Source: Chondromyces crocatus (GTDB taxonomy: Bacteria > Myxococcota_A > Polyangia > Polyangiales > Polyangiaceae). Taken from it: a DNA stretch of 64,000 nucleotides. Shown piece after piece: positions 51,396 through 59,824 of this stretch (within the stretch, counting starts at the first letter, position 1; the number at the start of each line of letters is the position of its first letter). The notes below the pieces were generated by a model. It was not told the origin of the DNA and made no database searches. It was given only the letters and a program-made list of their open reading frames with translations. The translations under genes and the position numbers were made by a program. The stretch covers positions 9,284,501 to 9,348,500 of the forward strand of contig NZ_CP012159.1 in NCBI RefSeq assembly GCF_001189295.1, given 5' to 3'.

Positions 51396-52946
51396 ATGCT
51401 CCAATTTCGCCCGCACCTTGCCGGCGTGACCAGGCTCTCGCTCGGTGCCGCCCTCTTCTTCATCTCCTCGACCGCAGTGGCCCAGAGCGCACCTCCGGCC
51501 GAGCCTGCCGCTCCGCCCCCTGAAGCGCCGGAGCCCTGGCTGCCATTTCGCGGGGAACTCGATCTCTACGCGGCCGGCACGATCCGGGTCGGCTCGGAGC
51601 TGGGAGGGAGCCTCGCAGAACGCGGAGGCGTCCAGCTCGGCTTTGCCGCTCTGATCGGTCCGCAGTACGGCAAGTTCGTGGGCGGCCTCGGATACGAGCG
51701 TTCGTTCCTCCACAGCCAGCGCTATGACGAGCAGGCCAGCGGCTCTTTCTCGGATGTAACCCGTGGCCTCGACGCGCTCTGGTTTCAGGGTCGCATCTAT
51801 CCGGTCGAAGGCGAGCTCGGGTCCCTCTTTCTCCATCTCGGCATCGGGCCTACCTGGCAGCGCCTCTCGGCCTCCACCGCGGGCGTCACCCAAGGAGCCG
51901 ATGGCTTGCTCCAGCCAACCGTCTCTTCTTGCTCGGCCCACGGCTCTGCCGGCCTCGGCCTGCGGGCCGGCCTCGGCGGGATTTTGTGGGCGGGGGAGCA
52001 CCTGGGCTTCCACGGCATGGTGGGCATCGATCACCAGCGGCATCAGAGCGGCGTGCTGGACGGCTGCGCACCCGGCATCGGGGCTGCGACGTTCTTCGGC
52101 GCGCGTGCAGGAATCACCTTCTCCGAAGGGAGACGAAAGAAGGAGGCTCCTCCTCCGGAGCCGCCCCCCGCCGTACCCGACACCGACGGAGACGGCATCC
52201 TCGACAATGTCGACGCCTGCCCCAAGCAGCCTGGAGTGCCCAGCGACATCCCGTCGAAACACGGCTGCCCTCCGCCTGCCGATCGAGACGGCGACCAGAT
52301 CAGCGACGATCTCGATGCCTGCCCCGATGTTGCAGGTGTCCCGAACCAGGATCCTCGCAAGAACGGCTGCCCGCCGCCGCCCGATCGGGACGGCGATCAG
52401 ATCAGCGACGCCGAGGATGCCTGCCCCGACGCACCTGGCGTAGCTACCCAAGATCCTGCAACCCACGGTTGCCCGCCCGACACCGACGGCGACGGCATCC
52501 GTGACGACAAGGATGCTTGCCCGCAGGAGAAGGGGCTCCCGAACGAAGATCCGGCCAAGCACGGCTGCCCCTTGGTGCAGTTCACGGAGAAGGAGATCAT
52601 CATCTCCCAGCAGGTCCAGTTCGAGGTGGATCGCGCGCTCATCCGATCCGAAAGCAATGGTCTGCTCGACGAAGTCGCCAACGTCATCAAGCAGCACCCC
52701 GAGATTCTCAAGCTCGAGGTTCAGGGCCACACGGACAACTCGGGCCAGGCCATACGCAACAAGCTCCTGTCCCAGGCACGTGCAGATGCCGTGAAGAAGG
52801 CCCTCGTCCAGCGAGGTGTCGATGCCAAGCAGCTCATCGCCAAGGGTTATGGCGACACGCAGCCGCTCACAGACAACAGCACCGACGCCAACAAGGCGAA
52901 GAACCGTCGCGTGCAGTTCACGATCACGGAGAAGAAGCAGCCCTGA
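51396..52946 (+). CDS. OmpA-family outer-membrane protein with TSP3 repeats
   Basis: A 516-residue protein from ATG 51396 (MLQFRPHLAGVTRLSLG), with signal cleavage near TAVAQ. Residues ~45-230 form a membrane barrel (YAAGTIRVGSELGGSL, GLGLRAGLGGILW). Four thrombospondin type 3 calcium-binding repeats (about 245-370) follow, each with D-x-D-G-D-x-I-x-D and ending HGCP or NGCP. The C-terminal OmpA domain (~385-510) binds peptidoglycan: FEVDRALIRSES, VQGHTDNSGQAIRN, LSQARADAVKKAL and NRRVQFTI, including the Asp and Arg that grip diaminopimelate. It anchors the outer membrane to the wall. It is transcribed divergently from the acyltransferase operon. Confidence 0.93.
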   Translation: MLQFRPHLAGVTRLSLGAALFFISSTAVAQSAPPAEPAAPPPEAPEPWLPFRGELDLYAAGTIRVGSELGGSLAERGGVQLGFAALIGPQYGKFVGGLGYERSFLHSQRYDEQASGSFSDVTRGLDALWFQGRIYPVEGELGSLFLHLGIGPTWQRLSASTAGVTQGADGLLQPTVSSCSAHGSAGLGLRAGLGGILWAGEHLGFHGMVGIDHQRHQSGVLDGCAPGIGAATFFGARAGITFSEGRRKKEAPPPEPPPAVPDTDGDGILDNVDACPKQPGVPSDIPSKHGCPPPADRDGDQISDDLDACPDVAGVPNQDPRKNGCPPPPDRDGDQISDAEDACPDAPGVATQDPATHGCPPDTDGDGIRDDKDACPQEKGLPNEDPAKHGCPLVQFTEKEIIISQQVQFEVDRALIRSESNGLLDEVANVIKQHPEILKLEVQGHTDNSGQAIRNKLLSQARADAVKKALVQRGVDAKQLIAKGYGDTQPLTDNSTDANKAKNRRVQFTITEKKQP

Positions 52947-53005
52947 TCGAGGCCGCTCCTTCCCTTATCCCCCCCTCCCGCGCGCCCCAGCCTCCTTCGA
53001 GCAAG

Positions 53006-53030
53006 CCACCTCCTCTCAGAGAGGAGGTGG
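53006..53030. terminator. 12-bp inverted repeat between convergent genes
   Basis: CCACCTCCTCTC at 53006-53017 is fully complementary to GAGAGGAGGTGG at 53019-53030, one base apart. It lies over the 3' end of the phospholipase-like gene, downstream of the OmpA gene. Without a T-run on either side, a bidirectional terminator role is inferred from position. Confidence 0.45.
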
Positions 53031-54326
53031 GACGGGACTCTCTCGTTCGATGTCGGGCGCGACATACGTGGCCCGTGGGTTCACGCGCTCCACGTAGGGT
53101 CCGTCCCAGAGCTGCCGGAAGATCCCGCCGAGCTGCCTCGGAATCACTCCGCCTTCGAGGATCAACCCGACATTGCGGCTCTTCGTGAAGTAGTCCCCCT
53201 CCCAGTTGCTCGTACCCACCCAGGCCTCGCGCCCATCGACGACGAGGTACTTCGCATGAGCGACACGTGCGAACGGGATGAACCCTCCTGACCACCGAGG
53301 AATGGAGATGAACTTCACCTCGATCCCCGGCACATCCGCGAGCGCCTTCAGAGCGCGGCTCGTGTCCTCGCGCTTGCTCCAATCGGCCACCAGCAAACGC
53401 ACGCGCACCCCTCGCTCCGCGGCGCGACGCAGCGACTCGTCCAGGTCGGGGAAAGGCGATCCGTCGCGCATGGCCGCTCTGTAGCTGAGCAGCTGCAGCT
53501 CCACGCTCGTCCGCGAAGCATCGAGCATCGCTCGCATGCGAGGCAGATCCCACGAGACCTCACCAGGCAAAAACCCTCGAGGACTCGCCACCGGAAGGAG
53601 CCGCAGCCGCTCTCCTTCCTGCTTCATTTCGATGACCCCGGCGGGCGTGGTCTCCGCTCCAGCTCCTGCCTGCAGAGCAGCTGTCGCGTCACCTCCAGCG
53701 AGCGCCCAGTCGAGCGCGAACACCTGCTCGAACGTGGCCGTCACCGAAGGAAGTCGCACGCGCAGGCCGAGCTCGTAGATGTGCTCCAGCGCGCGCCAGT
53801 CGAAGTTCTGGCTCCCCAGATAGGTCTCCCGCCCGTCCACGAGCATGTATTTCGCGTGGAGCACACCGCCCATGTTCTTCTGTCCGTCGAAGCGTCGGAC
53901 CGTGACTCCCGGGCGGGTCGCGAGGTGATCGGCTGCGTCGGGATAACGGCGGTAGAAGATCTCGTCCACGAGGATGCGCACCTGCACACCACGTGCTGCT
54001 GCGGCCTCGACGTCTCCTAGAATGGGCCCGAGTCGGCTGCCGGGCGCGTCACTGATGTAGAACTGCGCGATGTCGAGCGTCGTGGTCGCCCCCTGGATCA
54101 TCTCCCTCCAGACCTCGGCGGCGTCAGGGATCTCAGGGTGATCCAGTCCCGTCTCGACAGGCCAGGACTCCACGAGTTCAACCAGGGCCCCCTTGGGCGA
54201 CCTGGACGGCTCGCCTTGAGTTTCAAGCCCTTGCGGAAACTCGGACGGCGCTTGCTGAGGCACCGAAGATCCCCGACAGGCACACGCAAGGGCGAGGAGA
54301 ACGGCGGCATGCTGGGCTGCCCGCAT
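53016..54326 (-). CDS. phospholipase D-like lipoprotein with two HKD motifs
   Basis: A 436-residue protein from ATG 54326; GTG 54329 is adjacent. The signal peptide ends at lipobox ALACAC, so it is probably membrane anchored. Two complete HKD motifs pair to form one active site: HAKYMLVDGRETYLGSQN (~155-172) and HAKYLVVDGREAWVGTSN (~360-377), with all His, Lys, Asp, Ser and Asn in place. The layout resembles cardiolipin synthase and exported PLD-type proteins, which transfer phosphatidyl groups or hydrolyse phosphodiesters. The actual substrate is not clear. It converges on the OmpA gene. Confidence 0.9.
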   Translation of the reverse strand: MRAAQHAAVLLALACACRGSSVPQQAPSEFPQGLETQGEPSRSPKGALVELVESWPVETGLDHPEIPDAAEVWREMIQGATTTLDIAQFYISDAPGSRLGPILGDVEAAAARGVQVRILVDEIFYRRYPDAADHLATRPGVTVRRFDGQKNMGGVLHAKYMLVDGRETYLGSQNFDWRALEHIYELGLRVRLPSVTATFEQVFALDWALAGGDATAALQAGAGAETTPAGVIEMKQEGERLRLLPVASPRGFLPGEVSWDLPRMRAMLDASRTSVELQLLSYRAAMRDGSPFPDLDESLRRAAERGVRVRLLVADWSKREDTSRALKALADVPGIEVKFISIPRWSGGFIPFARVAHAKYLVVDGREAWVGTSNWEGDYFTKSRNVGLILEGGVIPRQLGGIFRQLWDGPYVERVNPRATYVAPDIERESPVPPPL

Positions 54327-54466
54327 CACGTGCGAGCATAACTTGCGCCTCTCACATCTTGGGAACTCCGGACGACGATGCAGACCAACGCTTGCCGGTT
54401 GGTACGTCTTCTAACGGAGCCACCTGGCTGCTGGATGACCTGGCTTGGATTTCGGAAGCTACGAAC

Positions 54467-54500
54467 GAAAAAGCCGCAGTCCCCGAGGGAACTGCGGCTT
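54467..54500 (-). terminator. intrinsic terminator of the exported protein gene
   Basis: Read on the minus strand, AAGCCGCAG pairs with CTGCGGCTT around a GC-rich tip (TTCCC...GGGA), followed directly by TTTTTCG. It begins 26 bases after the stop codon at 54526. This is the clearest rho-independent terminator in the window. Confidence 0.85.
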
Positions 54501-54525
54501 GCTCACCACGAAAGGTGGATTCGGT

Positions 54526-55281
54526 TCAGGGAACCTGATTCCGATCGAAGCGGCCGGCGACGATCGGGCGCTGAGCCAGCGTGTAGTAGTCGGAGTTTGC
54601 CAGGCCCTGGTCGCTCCAGGAATGGCCGATGATCGCTCCCGTGCTGGGGTCGGCATCGAGGAAGATCAGCCCGCGGCCGACCCCCTGGGCGTGGGGAACG
54701 CCCGTGCGCCAGCGCGTGTCGTACTTGCCATGGGGATCACGGGTGGAGTCGATCACCTCAACCAGGTAGCGCTCCGTTCCGTCGGCGAGCGACTCACGGA
54801 ACTCGATGTCGCTGACCACCATCAGGTAACCGGTCGTCACGTTCTGCTGCGTCGTGTACTTCGCGACGAGAACGTCACCGGAGAAAATATGATCGACATC
54901 AACGATATTGTGGAACCGGTGCTGCGCCACGATGTGGTCGTAGTAGGTAGGCGAGTCGGGGCTGCCGGAGGCGAACCACTGATTGAGCCGCGAGGTCGTG
55001 AGCGTGGGGTCGGCCTTCCGCAGCGCCAGCGTGTAGAAGCAAGCGCCCTTGGTCGCGGCATTCGCCGTCGCATTGTTCTCCGCCCAGGTAATCGCGCAGG
55101 GGTCGGAGTTGTTGATCCAGGTGTTCGCGCTGTCGACGCCGTCGAGCGCGGCGGTCAGATCGTACATGTACGTCAGGTGAAGCGGCGGGTCGCCGGGAGC
55201 TGCTTGTGCCGTGGAGGCAGCGAACGTCAGAAGTGCGCCAGCAACGAAGGACGACAGAGCGAGACCGCTGTACTTAGCCAT
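54526..55281 (-). CDS. exported protein, possibly cysteine-hydrolase fold
   Basis: A 251-residue protein. ATG 55281 is preferred since GGAG lies 9 bases upstream and a signal peptide follows (GLALSSFVAGALLTFAA, cut at AQA-A). The mature domain has a cysteine in TKGACFYTLALRKADP, then FHNIVDVDHIFSGDVLVAKY, TGYLMVVSDIEF, HGKYDTRW and GVGRGLIFLDADP. The order Cys, then a GDVLV turn, then a (G)x(M)VV strand recalls NlpC/CHAP-like hydrolases, but the histidine expected after TG is tyrosine, so catalysis is doubtful. Asn- and Thr-rich sequence and lower GC set it apart from neighbours. No wall-binding domain is present. Confidence 0.75.
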   Translation of the reverse strand: MAKYSGLALSSFVAGALLTFAASTAQAAPGDPPLHLTYMYDLTAALDGVDSANTWINNSDPCAITWAENNATANAATKGACFYTLALRKADPTLTTSRLNQWFASGSPDSPTYYDHIVAQHRFHNIVDVDHIFSGDVLVAKYTTQQNVTTGYLMVVSDIEFRESLADGTERYLVEVIDSTRDPHGKYDTRWRTGVPHAQGVGRGLIFLDADPSTGAIIGHSWSDQGLANSDYYTLAQRPIVAGRFDRNQVP

Positions 55282-55696
55282 GACTTGAATCTCCATTCGC
55301 AGGGTGACTGGTCTCCTTGCATGTCGCCTTGGCCGGCGTGCAGGACTGAGATGGGCGATGTTGGATCCCACGATTCATTGAAATCGGTTCACGGTCAACG
55401 GGGATTTCGGTCACAAATCACTTTCGCGATCTCGTGACGACACCACTCACGAACATGTCGCGCGATGGGTGCGGCGAAGATGCACAGCACTTCACGGTGT
55501 TCCTGAAGACCTGTGAAAAGGATGCAGGTGAGCTGCACGAAATGCTCAGCCGCACGCGAACTATCCACTCTGGCGCGGCCGATGCAGTGAGCTTCTTATC
55601 AGCTACCCCCTCCACCGTTACGCGCCTTCCCACCGTCGTCTCTTCATTCGACATCGCGTGGACGGTTTCCGATGGACGGCACGCGTCGCTCACGCA
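55282..55696. other. intergenic region, no convincing gene
   Basis: About 415 bases, clearly less GC-rich than average. Two overlapping frames of about 90-110 codons exist on opposite strands (55418-55693 minus, 55434-55760 plus). Neither shows the strong third-position bias or a ribosome site, so both are left out. The region upstream of 55281 should hold the promoter of the exported protein gene. Confidence 0.5.
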
Positions 55697-56119
55697 TCAG
55701 ACTGAAAGTCCGGCGAGGAGCGCCTCTTTCACAGCAATCATCTCCCCCTCGTTCGCATAGGGGTGCCGCGGCCAGAAGAACCCCTTCAGGCCATCCTTCT
55801 TGCGCCGCGGCACCACGTGGACATGCAGGTGCGGCACGCTCTGACTGACCCGGTTGTTCATGGCGACGAACGTCCCTTCTGCGCCGAGAGAAGCTTCGAC
55901 CGCACGTGCGAGGCGCTGGGCGCTCGTGAACAGAGGACCGACGAGTTCAGCAGGAAGCTCGGTCAACACCTCGACGTGGCCCCGCGGGACCAGCAAGCAG
56001 TGACCCGGGAAGAGCGGCCGGTGATCGAGAAAGGCCATCGCATGAGGCTCGTCGAGGACGACGTGCGCAGGCATCGAGCCGCGCACGATGTTGCAGAAGA
56101 CACAGGGCTTCGTCGCCAT
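55697..56119 (-). CDS. HIT-family hydrolase
   Basis: A 140-residue protein from ATG 56119 (MATKPCVFCNIVRGSMP). It is a full-length HIT protein with the N-terminal CxxC zinc-type pair (CVFCNI), FLDHRPLFPGHCLLVPRGH and the catalytic histidine triad HLHVHVVPR. HIT enzymes hydrolyse or transfer nucleotides from phosphoramidates or dinucleoside polyphosphates. It is transcribed away from the RlaP-like pair. A second HIT protein of a different subgroup is at 62272-62796. Confidence 0.92.
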   Translation of the reverse strand: MATKPCVFCNIVRGSMPAHVVLDEPHAMAFLDHRPLFPGHCLLVPRGHVEVLTELPAELVGPLFTSAQRLARAVEASLGAEGTFVAMNNRVSQSVPHLHVHVVPRRKKDGLKGFFWPRHPYANEGEMIAVKEALLAGLSV

Positions 56120-56338
56120 ACCCACCGCCTGCCGCGCGCCGTGCACGCCGTCAAGCAGCCGACCCCTGGCGCACCCCCTCGTGAACGTCGATGCTAGGCT
56201 CCGACACCATGGACCTCCGCCTGCGCGGCCTGGCATCTCGATCCTCTCGCCGTCGCGCTCCCGAACGGGACCGAGGTCATCACCCGCGTCGATCGGCTCA
56301 TCGACGAGCGTCGAATCCCACAGGGTGCCGTCGGCCGG

Positions 56339-57493
56339 GTGATGGCCACGCGGGACGAAGGCCTCGACGTCATGCTGGTCGGCATCGGCGTGGTCCGCTA
56401 CCAACGCCACGAGCTGTCTCCGCGCAAGGTTGGTCAGGTCCGCCACGCCGAGCGTCGGAGCGCCGCCTGGGACGCCCTCACACCATGCGCCGTGCTCGAG
56501 ACCACCGTCGGCTCGCGCGCGTGGGGCCTGGCGAACGAGGGCTCCGACACGGACCGCCGCGGGATCTTCGCTCTCCCGTTCCCCTGGACGGCAGGTCTCT
56601 CCCAGCCCCCTTCCGATCTCGTCAGCAACGACGGAAGCACCGCTTACTGGGAGGTGGAAAAGGCGCTCCGCCAGGCGCTCAGGGCGGACCCCAACACCCT
56701 GGAGACCCTCTTCGTCGCCAGCGCGCGCCCCCTCGATCCCATCGGCGAGTGGATCCTCGAAGCGCGCTCGGCGTTCGTCTCCTCGGCGATCTACGGCAGC
56801 TTCGGCCGCTACGCGCTCTCTCAGCTCAAGCGCCTGGAGCAGGCGCAGCGCCTGGCCCAGCATCGCGAGCTGATCCTCGACTGGCTCGGACAGTCTCCCT
56901 CCCTCTCCCTCGATGCGGTCGCCCAGCGCCTCGCCGACGTCAGCCCACGTGCCGCCCCCACCGAGGCCGATCGGCACCTGATGGCGAAGGAACACGTGAA
57001 ACAGCTCTACCGCTCCCTTCACGATCAGGGCCTGATCCCTACCCGGGATTTCCCCTCTCTCGTGAACTTTGCATGCACGGCGCGCCGCGATCTCGATCTC
57101 AGCCGCGACCTGCGCCCCAAGAATGCCTACAACCTCGTGCGCCTCCTCTCGATGGCCATCCAGTGGCTCCGCGTCGGAGAGGTCGACTTCACGGCACGCG
57201 GCGCGCTCCGAGAGCAGCTACTCGCCATCAAGAGCGGCCAGTGGCCGCTCGAGCGCACCCTCGCGACCGCCGAAGCGTTGACGCCCGAGCTGGAAGAAGC
57301 GAGACGAGTGACGAAGCTCCCCCCGCATCCCGACGTCGGTCGCGCGGAGGCCCTCCTCCGTCGGATCCGCGAGGAGATTGCACGGCGCCATTTCGTCTGC
57401 GCACCCGGCCCGCTCGGTCGCGATGCGCCCCCCGCTCCCGTCTCGGTCTGGGATGAGGGGGAAGGAACTCAGACTCAGGGAGACGACCCATGA
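56339..57493 (+). CDS. RlaP-type nucleotidyltransferase 1, N terminus probably frameshifted
   Basis: A 384-residue frame from GTG 56339. The nucleotidyltransferase signature is VGSRAWGLANEGSDTDRRG (about 58-76), with the metal-binding Asp pair in SDTDRRG. Helical regions follow (LRPKNAYNLVRLLSMAIQWL). It fits COG3541/RlaP, DNA-polymerase-beta-like enzymes linked by comparative genomics to RNA repair. Protein-like sequence in the same frame extends upstream to about 56231 (WHLDPLAVALPNGTEVITRV) but has no start codon before an in-frame TAG at 56195. ATG 56209 would join it only with a one-base shift near 56228-56230. Either the gene is frameshifted or the start is truly internal. The stop overlaps the next ATG. 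Confidence 0.82.
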   Translation: MMATRDEGLDVMLVGIGVVRYQRHELSPRKVGQVRHAERRSAAWDALTPCAVLETTVGSRAWGLANEGSDTDRRGIFALPFPWTAGLSQPPSDLVSNDGSTAYWEVEKALRQALRADPNTLETLFVASARPLDPIGEWILEARSAFVSSAIYGSFGRYALSQLKRLEQAQRLAQHRELILDWLGQSPSLSLDAVAQRLADVSPRAAPTEADRHLMAKEHVKQLYRSLHDQGLIPTRDFPSLVNFACTARRDLDLSRDLRPKNAYNLVRLLSMAIQWLRVGEVDFTARGALREQLLAIKSGQWPLERTLATAEALTPELEEARRVTKLPPHPDVGRAEALLRRIREEIARRHFVCAPGPLGRDAPPAPVSVWDEGEGTQTQGDDP

Positions 57494-58269
57494 ACATGAC
57501 GGTGCTCGACGCCAGACAGCAAATCGTGGCTGACCGGGTCCTCGACGAAGAGGAGAGACAACGTGCCCACCTGGTCGTGTCCCTCAGCGGCGCGCATGCC
57601 TACGGCTTCCCGTCGCCAGACAGCGATCTCGACCTCAAGTCGATCCACATCGAGCCCACCAGACGGCTCCTCGGCCTGATGCGCAGCGCGGCGAGCCCAT
57701 CGCGCCTCGAGATCATCGACGGCGTCGAGGTGGACTACAGCTCCAACGAGATCCACCCCGTCCTGCTCGGCGTCCTTCAAGGCAACGGCAACTACATCGA
57801 GCGCATCCTCGGGCCCTTTCCCCTGCGGACCGCACCTGAACTCGATGCTCTGAAGCCCTTGTGCCTCGGCGCCCTCTCGCGCCGCGTCTTTCGTCATTAC
57901 CTGGGCTTCGCCACCAGCCAGCGTCACGCCTGGGAGGCGAGCGAGCGCGCCTCGGTGAAGAAGTTGCTCTATGTCCTGCGCACCGCGCTGACTGGAGCAC
58001 ACGCCCTCACCACAGGAACCGTGGTGACGGACGTGACGCTCCTGCTCGACCAGTATGGCTTCTCCTCGGCCCACGAGCTCATCGACATCAAGCGCTCCGG
58101 AGAACGCTCGGAGCTGCCAGAAAACGTACGCGACCGATGGGCGGGGGAGATCGGACGCGCCTTCACCACGCTGACGGAAGCCCACGAACGCTCGCCCCTG
58201 CCCGAGGAGCCGCCCAACGCTGACGCCCTCGACGAGTGGCTCCTCACGCTACGGCGGGCTCGCTTCTGA
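57490..58269 (+). CDS. RlaP-type nucleotidyltransferase 2
   Basis: A 259-residue protein from ATG 57490, overlapping the stop of the first nucleotidyltransferase gene (ATGA). The active-site motif is LSGAHAYGFPSPDSDLDLKS (~32-51), with Gly-x-x-x-Gly and the Asp pair SDLDLK. Conserved helices follow: SVKKLLYVLRTALTGAHAL is typical of the family. It is the second member of a COG3541-type pair; the two may form a heterodimer or act in sequence on a nucleic acid end. No RNA ligase or end-healing gene is adjacent, so the link to RNA repair is family-based only. Confidence 0.87.
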   Translation: MNMTVLDARQQIVADRVLDEEERQRAHLVVSLSGAHAYGFPSPDSDLDLKSIHIEPTRRLLGLMRSAASPSRLEIIDGVEVDYSSNEIHPVLLGVLQGNGNYIERILGPFPLRTAPELDALKPLCLGALSRRVFRHYLGFATSQRHAWEASERASVKKLLYVLRTALTGAHALTTGTVVTDVTLLLDQYGFSSAHELIDIKRSGERSELPENVRDRWAGEIGRAFTTLTEAHERSPLPEEPPNADALDEWLLTLRRARF

Positions 58270-58275
58270 GGCGGC

Positions 58276-58737
58276 TCAACGACACTCCGGCGGCAAGTTC
58301 TCCTCCTTGAGCATCGCCCGGATCGCCTCTCCCCCCTTGGCATCCCCCAGCACGCCCCGACACGCCCGCTGCGCTGCCTGGTAAATCAGACGATCCTCCG
58401 CAGGGGCCTGCCTCGCCGCCCGATCCAGCGCGTCGCAGCAGCGGGCCCAGCGCTCCTCCTCCGGGTGAGGCTCCGCAGGTTCCACCGACGACTCCTCGAC
58501 GGCCTCGGACGCGCTGCCCTCACGCTGTGGTTCGATCCCTGGTGCTCGCCGAGGACCAGCGCGCTTGCTCACGCCAGCCGAAGCATCCTCTCGAACCTCG
58601 ACCACCGCGGGCACCACACGACCCGAGACCCACAGCAGCAGCCCGCTCAGCAACGCCAGCAGCGCCACGGAGCCCCCCGCGAAGACGGCGATGTGGATCA
58701 GCGTGCGGCGCGTCAGACTGCGATCAGTGCTGGCCAA
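58276..58737 (-). CDS. small single-pass membrane protein
   Basis: A 153-residue protein starting at TTG 58737, with GAGG 5 bases upstream. One membrane helix near residues 13-37 (HIAVFAGGSVALLALLSGLL), then a Ser/Glu/Pro-rich linker and a C-terminal helical domain with CCDALDRAARQAP and QRACRGVLGDAKGG. Four cysteines are spread over it. No family recognised. It converges on the RlaP pair with only 6 bases between stops. Confidence 0.65.
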   Translation of the reverse strand: MASTDRSLTRRTLIHIAVFAGGSVALLALLSGLLLWVSGRVVPAVVEVREDASAGVSKRAGPRRAPGIEPQREGSASEAVEESSVEPAEPHPEEERWARCCDALDRAARQAPAEDRLIYQAAQRACRGVLGDAKGGEAIRAMLKEENLPPECR

Positions 58738-58761
58738 CGCGCCTCAGGGTAGCCGTTCACG

Positions 58762-59703
58762 TCAGTGAGACGCGAGGACATCCTCGACGCGGTGGAACGC
58801 AGAAGGCTGCCGACTCCAGTAGTTGATCAACCGCCCGCCGCTGCTCATCCAGGCGTCACGATAACGTCCGTCGGGGGACTCGATCCGCACCAGCTTGTCC
58901 CCGCCCCGGAAGCCCCAGTGCCGCCCCTCGGCGTCGAAATGATCGACGAGCGCGCCCTGGCGGGTCCTGATGTGGAACTGATCGCTCGGGTCGTCCCACG
59001 ACGTATCGACCACGAAGTCGTACACCTGCCAGATGTTCCCGCTGGGCAGCACACCCCAGTCGGTGTTCAGCCCCGAGTCGTTCGGCAATCCGAAGAGCAT
59101 CTGGTCCGGGAAGCGACGCGCTGCAAAGTGGAGGTCGCCGTTCCGTGACGCGTCGTGGTGCAAGGTCACCATCGTCCGCCGCACCAGACCGAAGCCATCG
59201 CTATCCCCTGGCGAGTCCCAGGTCTTCCGGAACAGGTGCTCGCAGAGCTGATCCGCGCCCGCCGAGAAACCCACCGTGAGCAGCCCCCGCTGACGCCGCT
59301 CGTGCAGGATGCGACCGAACTTCCCGGCCTCTCCACTGAACCGAGCCCCCAGCTCCTTGTAGCGCCACAGCCCCTGCGAGGGATACCCGCCACCCAGCAG
59401 CACGACCTCCGAACTCCACAGGTGGTGCCAGAACAGGTCGACGTCCTCCTTCCGCAGGGAACTCGTCCAAAAGAACGGCACCGCTTCGAGTCCGAAGCGC
59501 TGGTAGAAGCTGAAGAAATAGCGGAATCGACCCCAGGAAAACTCCTGCCGCTCCATCTCGCTGCCCCCCTGCGGCGTCTCCGACATGGGCAGGAAGAGGA
59601 TGCGCTTGTTGTCTCTGCCGCGCAGCGCCCGCTGCACGATGAGGTCGTTGTGGATGTAGTTGCAACGCTCGTGCGAGCTGTAGATCAGGGCGGTGCCTTG
59701 CAT
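58762..59703 (-). CDS. S51-like (cyanophycinase/aspartyl dipeptidase fold) peptidase
   Basis: A 313-residue protein from ATG 59703 (MQGTALIYSSHERCNY). The class I glutamine-amidotransferase-like fold of family S51 is visible: KRILFLPMSETPQGG, a long loop, VVLLGGGYPSQGLW, and the nucleophile elbow LTVGFSAGADQL with Ser in GxSAG. A later HHDASRNGD gives a possible catalytic His. Known S51 members cleave cyanophycin or Asp dipeptides; the C-terminal ~110 residues here form a beta domain (WGFRGGDKLVRIES). Substrate is not evident. It lies 121 bases downstream of the TPR membrane gene and may be its own unit. Confidence 0.78.
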   Translation of the reverse strand: MQGTALIYSSHERCNYIHNDLIVQRALRGRDNKRILFLPMSETPQGGSEMERQEFSWGRFRYFFSFYQRFGLEAVPFFWTSSLRKEDVDLFWHHLWSSEVVLLGGGYPSQGLWRYKELGARFSGEAGKFGRILHERRQRGLLTVGFSAGADQLCEHLFRKTWDSPGDSDGFGLVRRTMVTLHHDASRNGDLHFAARRFPDQMLFGLPNDSGLNTDWGVLPSGNIWQVYDFVVDTSWDDPSDQFHIRTRQGALVDHFDAEGRHWGFRGGDKLVRIESPDGRYRDAWMSSGGRLINYWSRQPSAFHRVEDVLASH

Positions 59704-59824
59704 GAGGCCGCCATGTGAACCGGCGGACCTGGCCGGCGTCAAGAGGGCCCATCAATGCCTCGGACGCATCCGGGGCACGGCATTCGGTCCCCTCGAAGGC
59801 GCCGAGCCTTCGCCGTCTGGCGCC

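Noticed and set aside
55418-55760. Two overlapping frames on opposite strands (91 and 108 codons)
   Set aside because: Neither has high-GC codon bias, a ribosome site or a recognisable motif.
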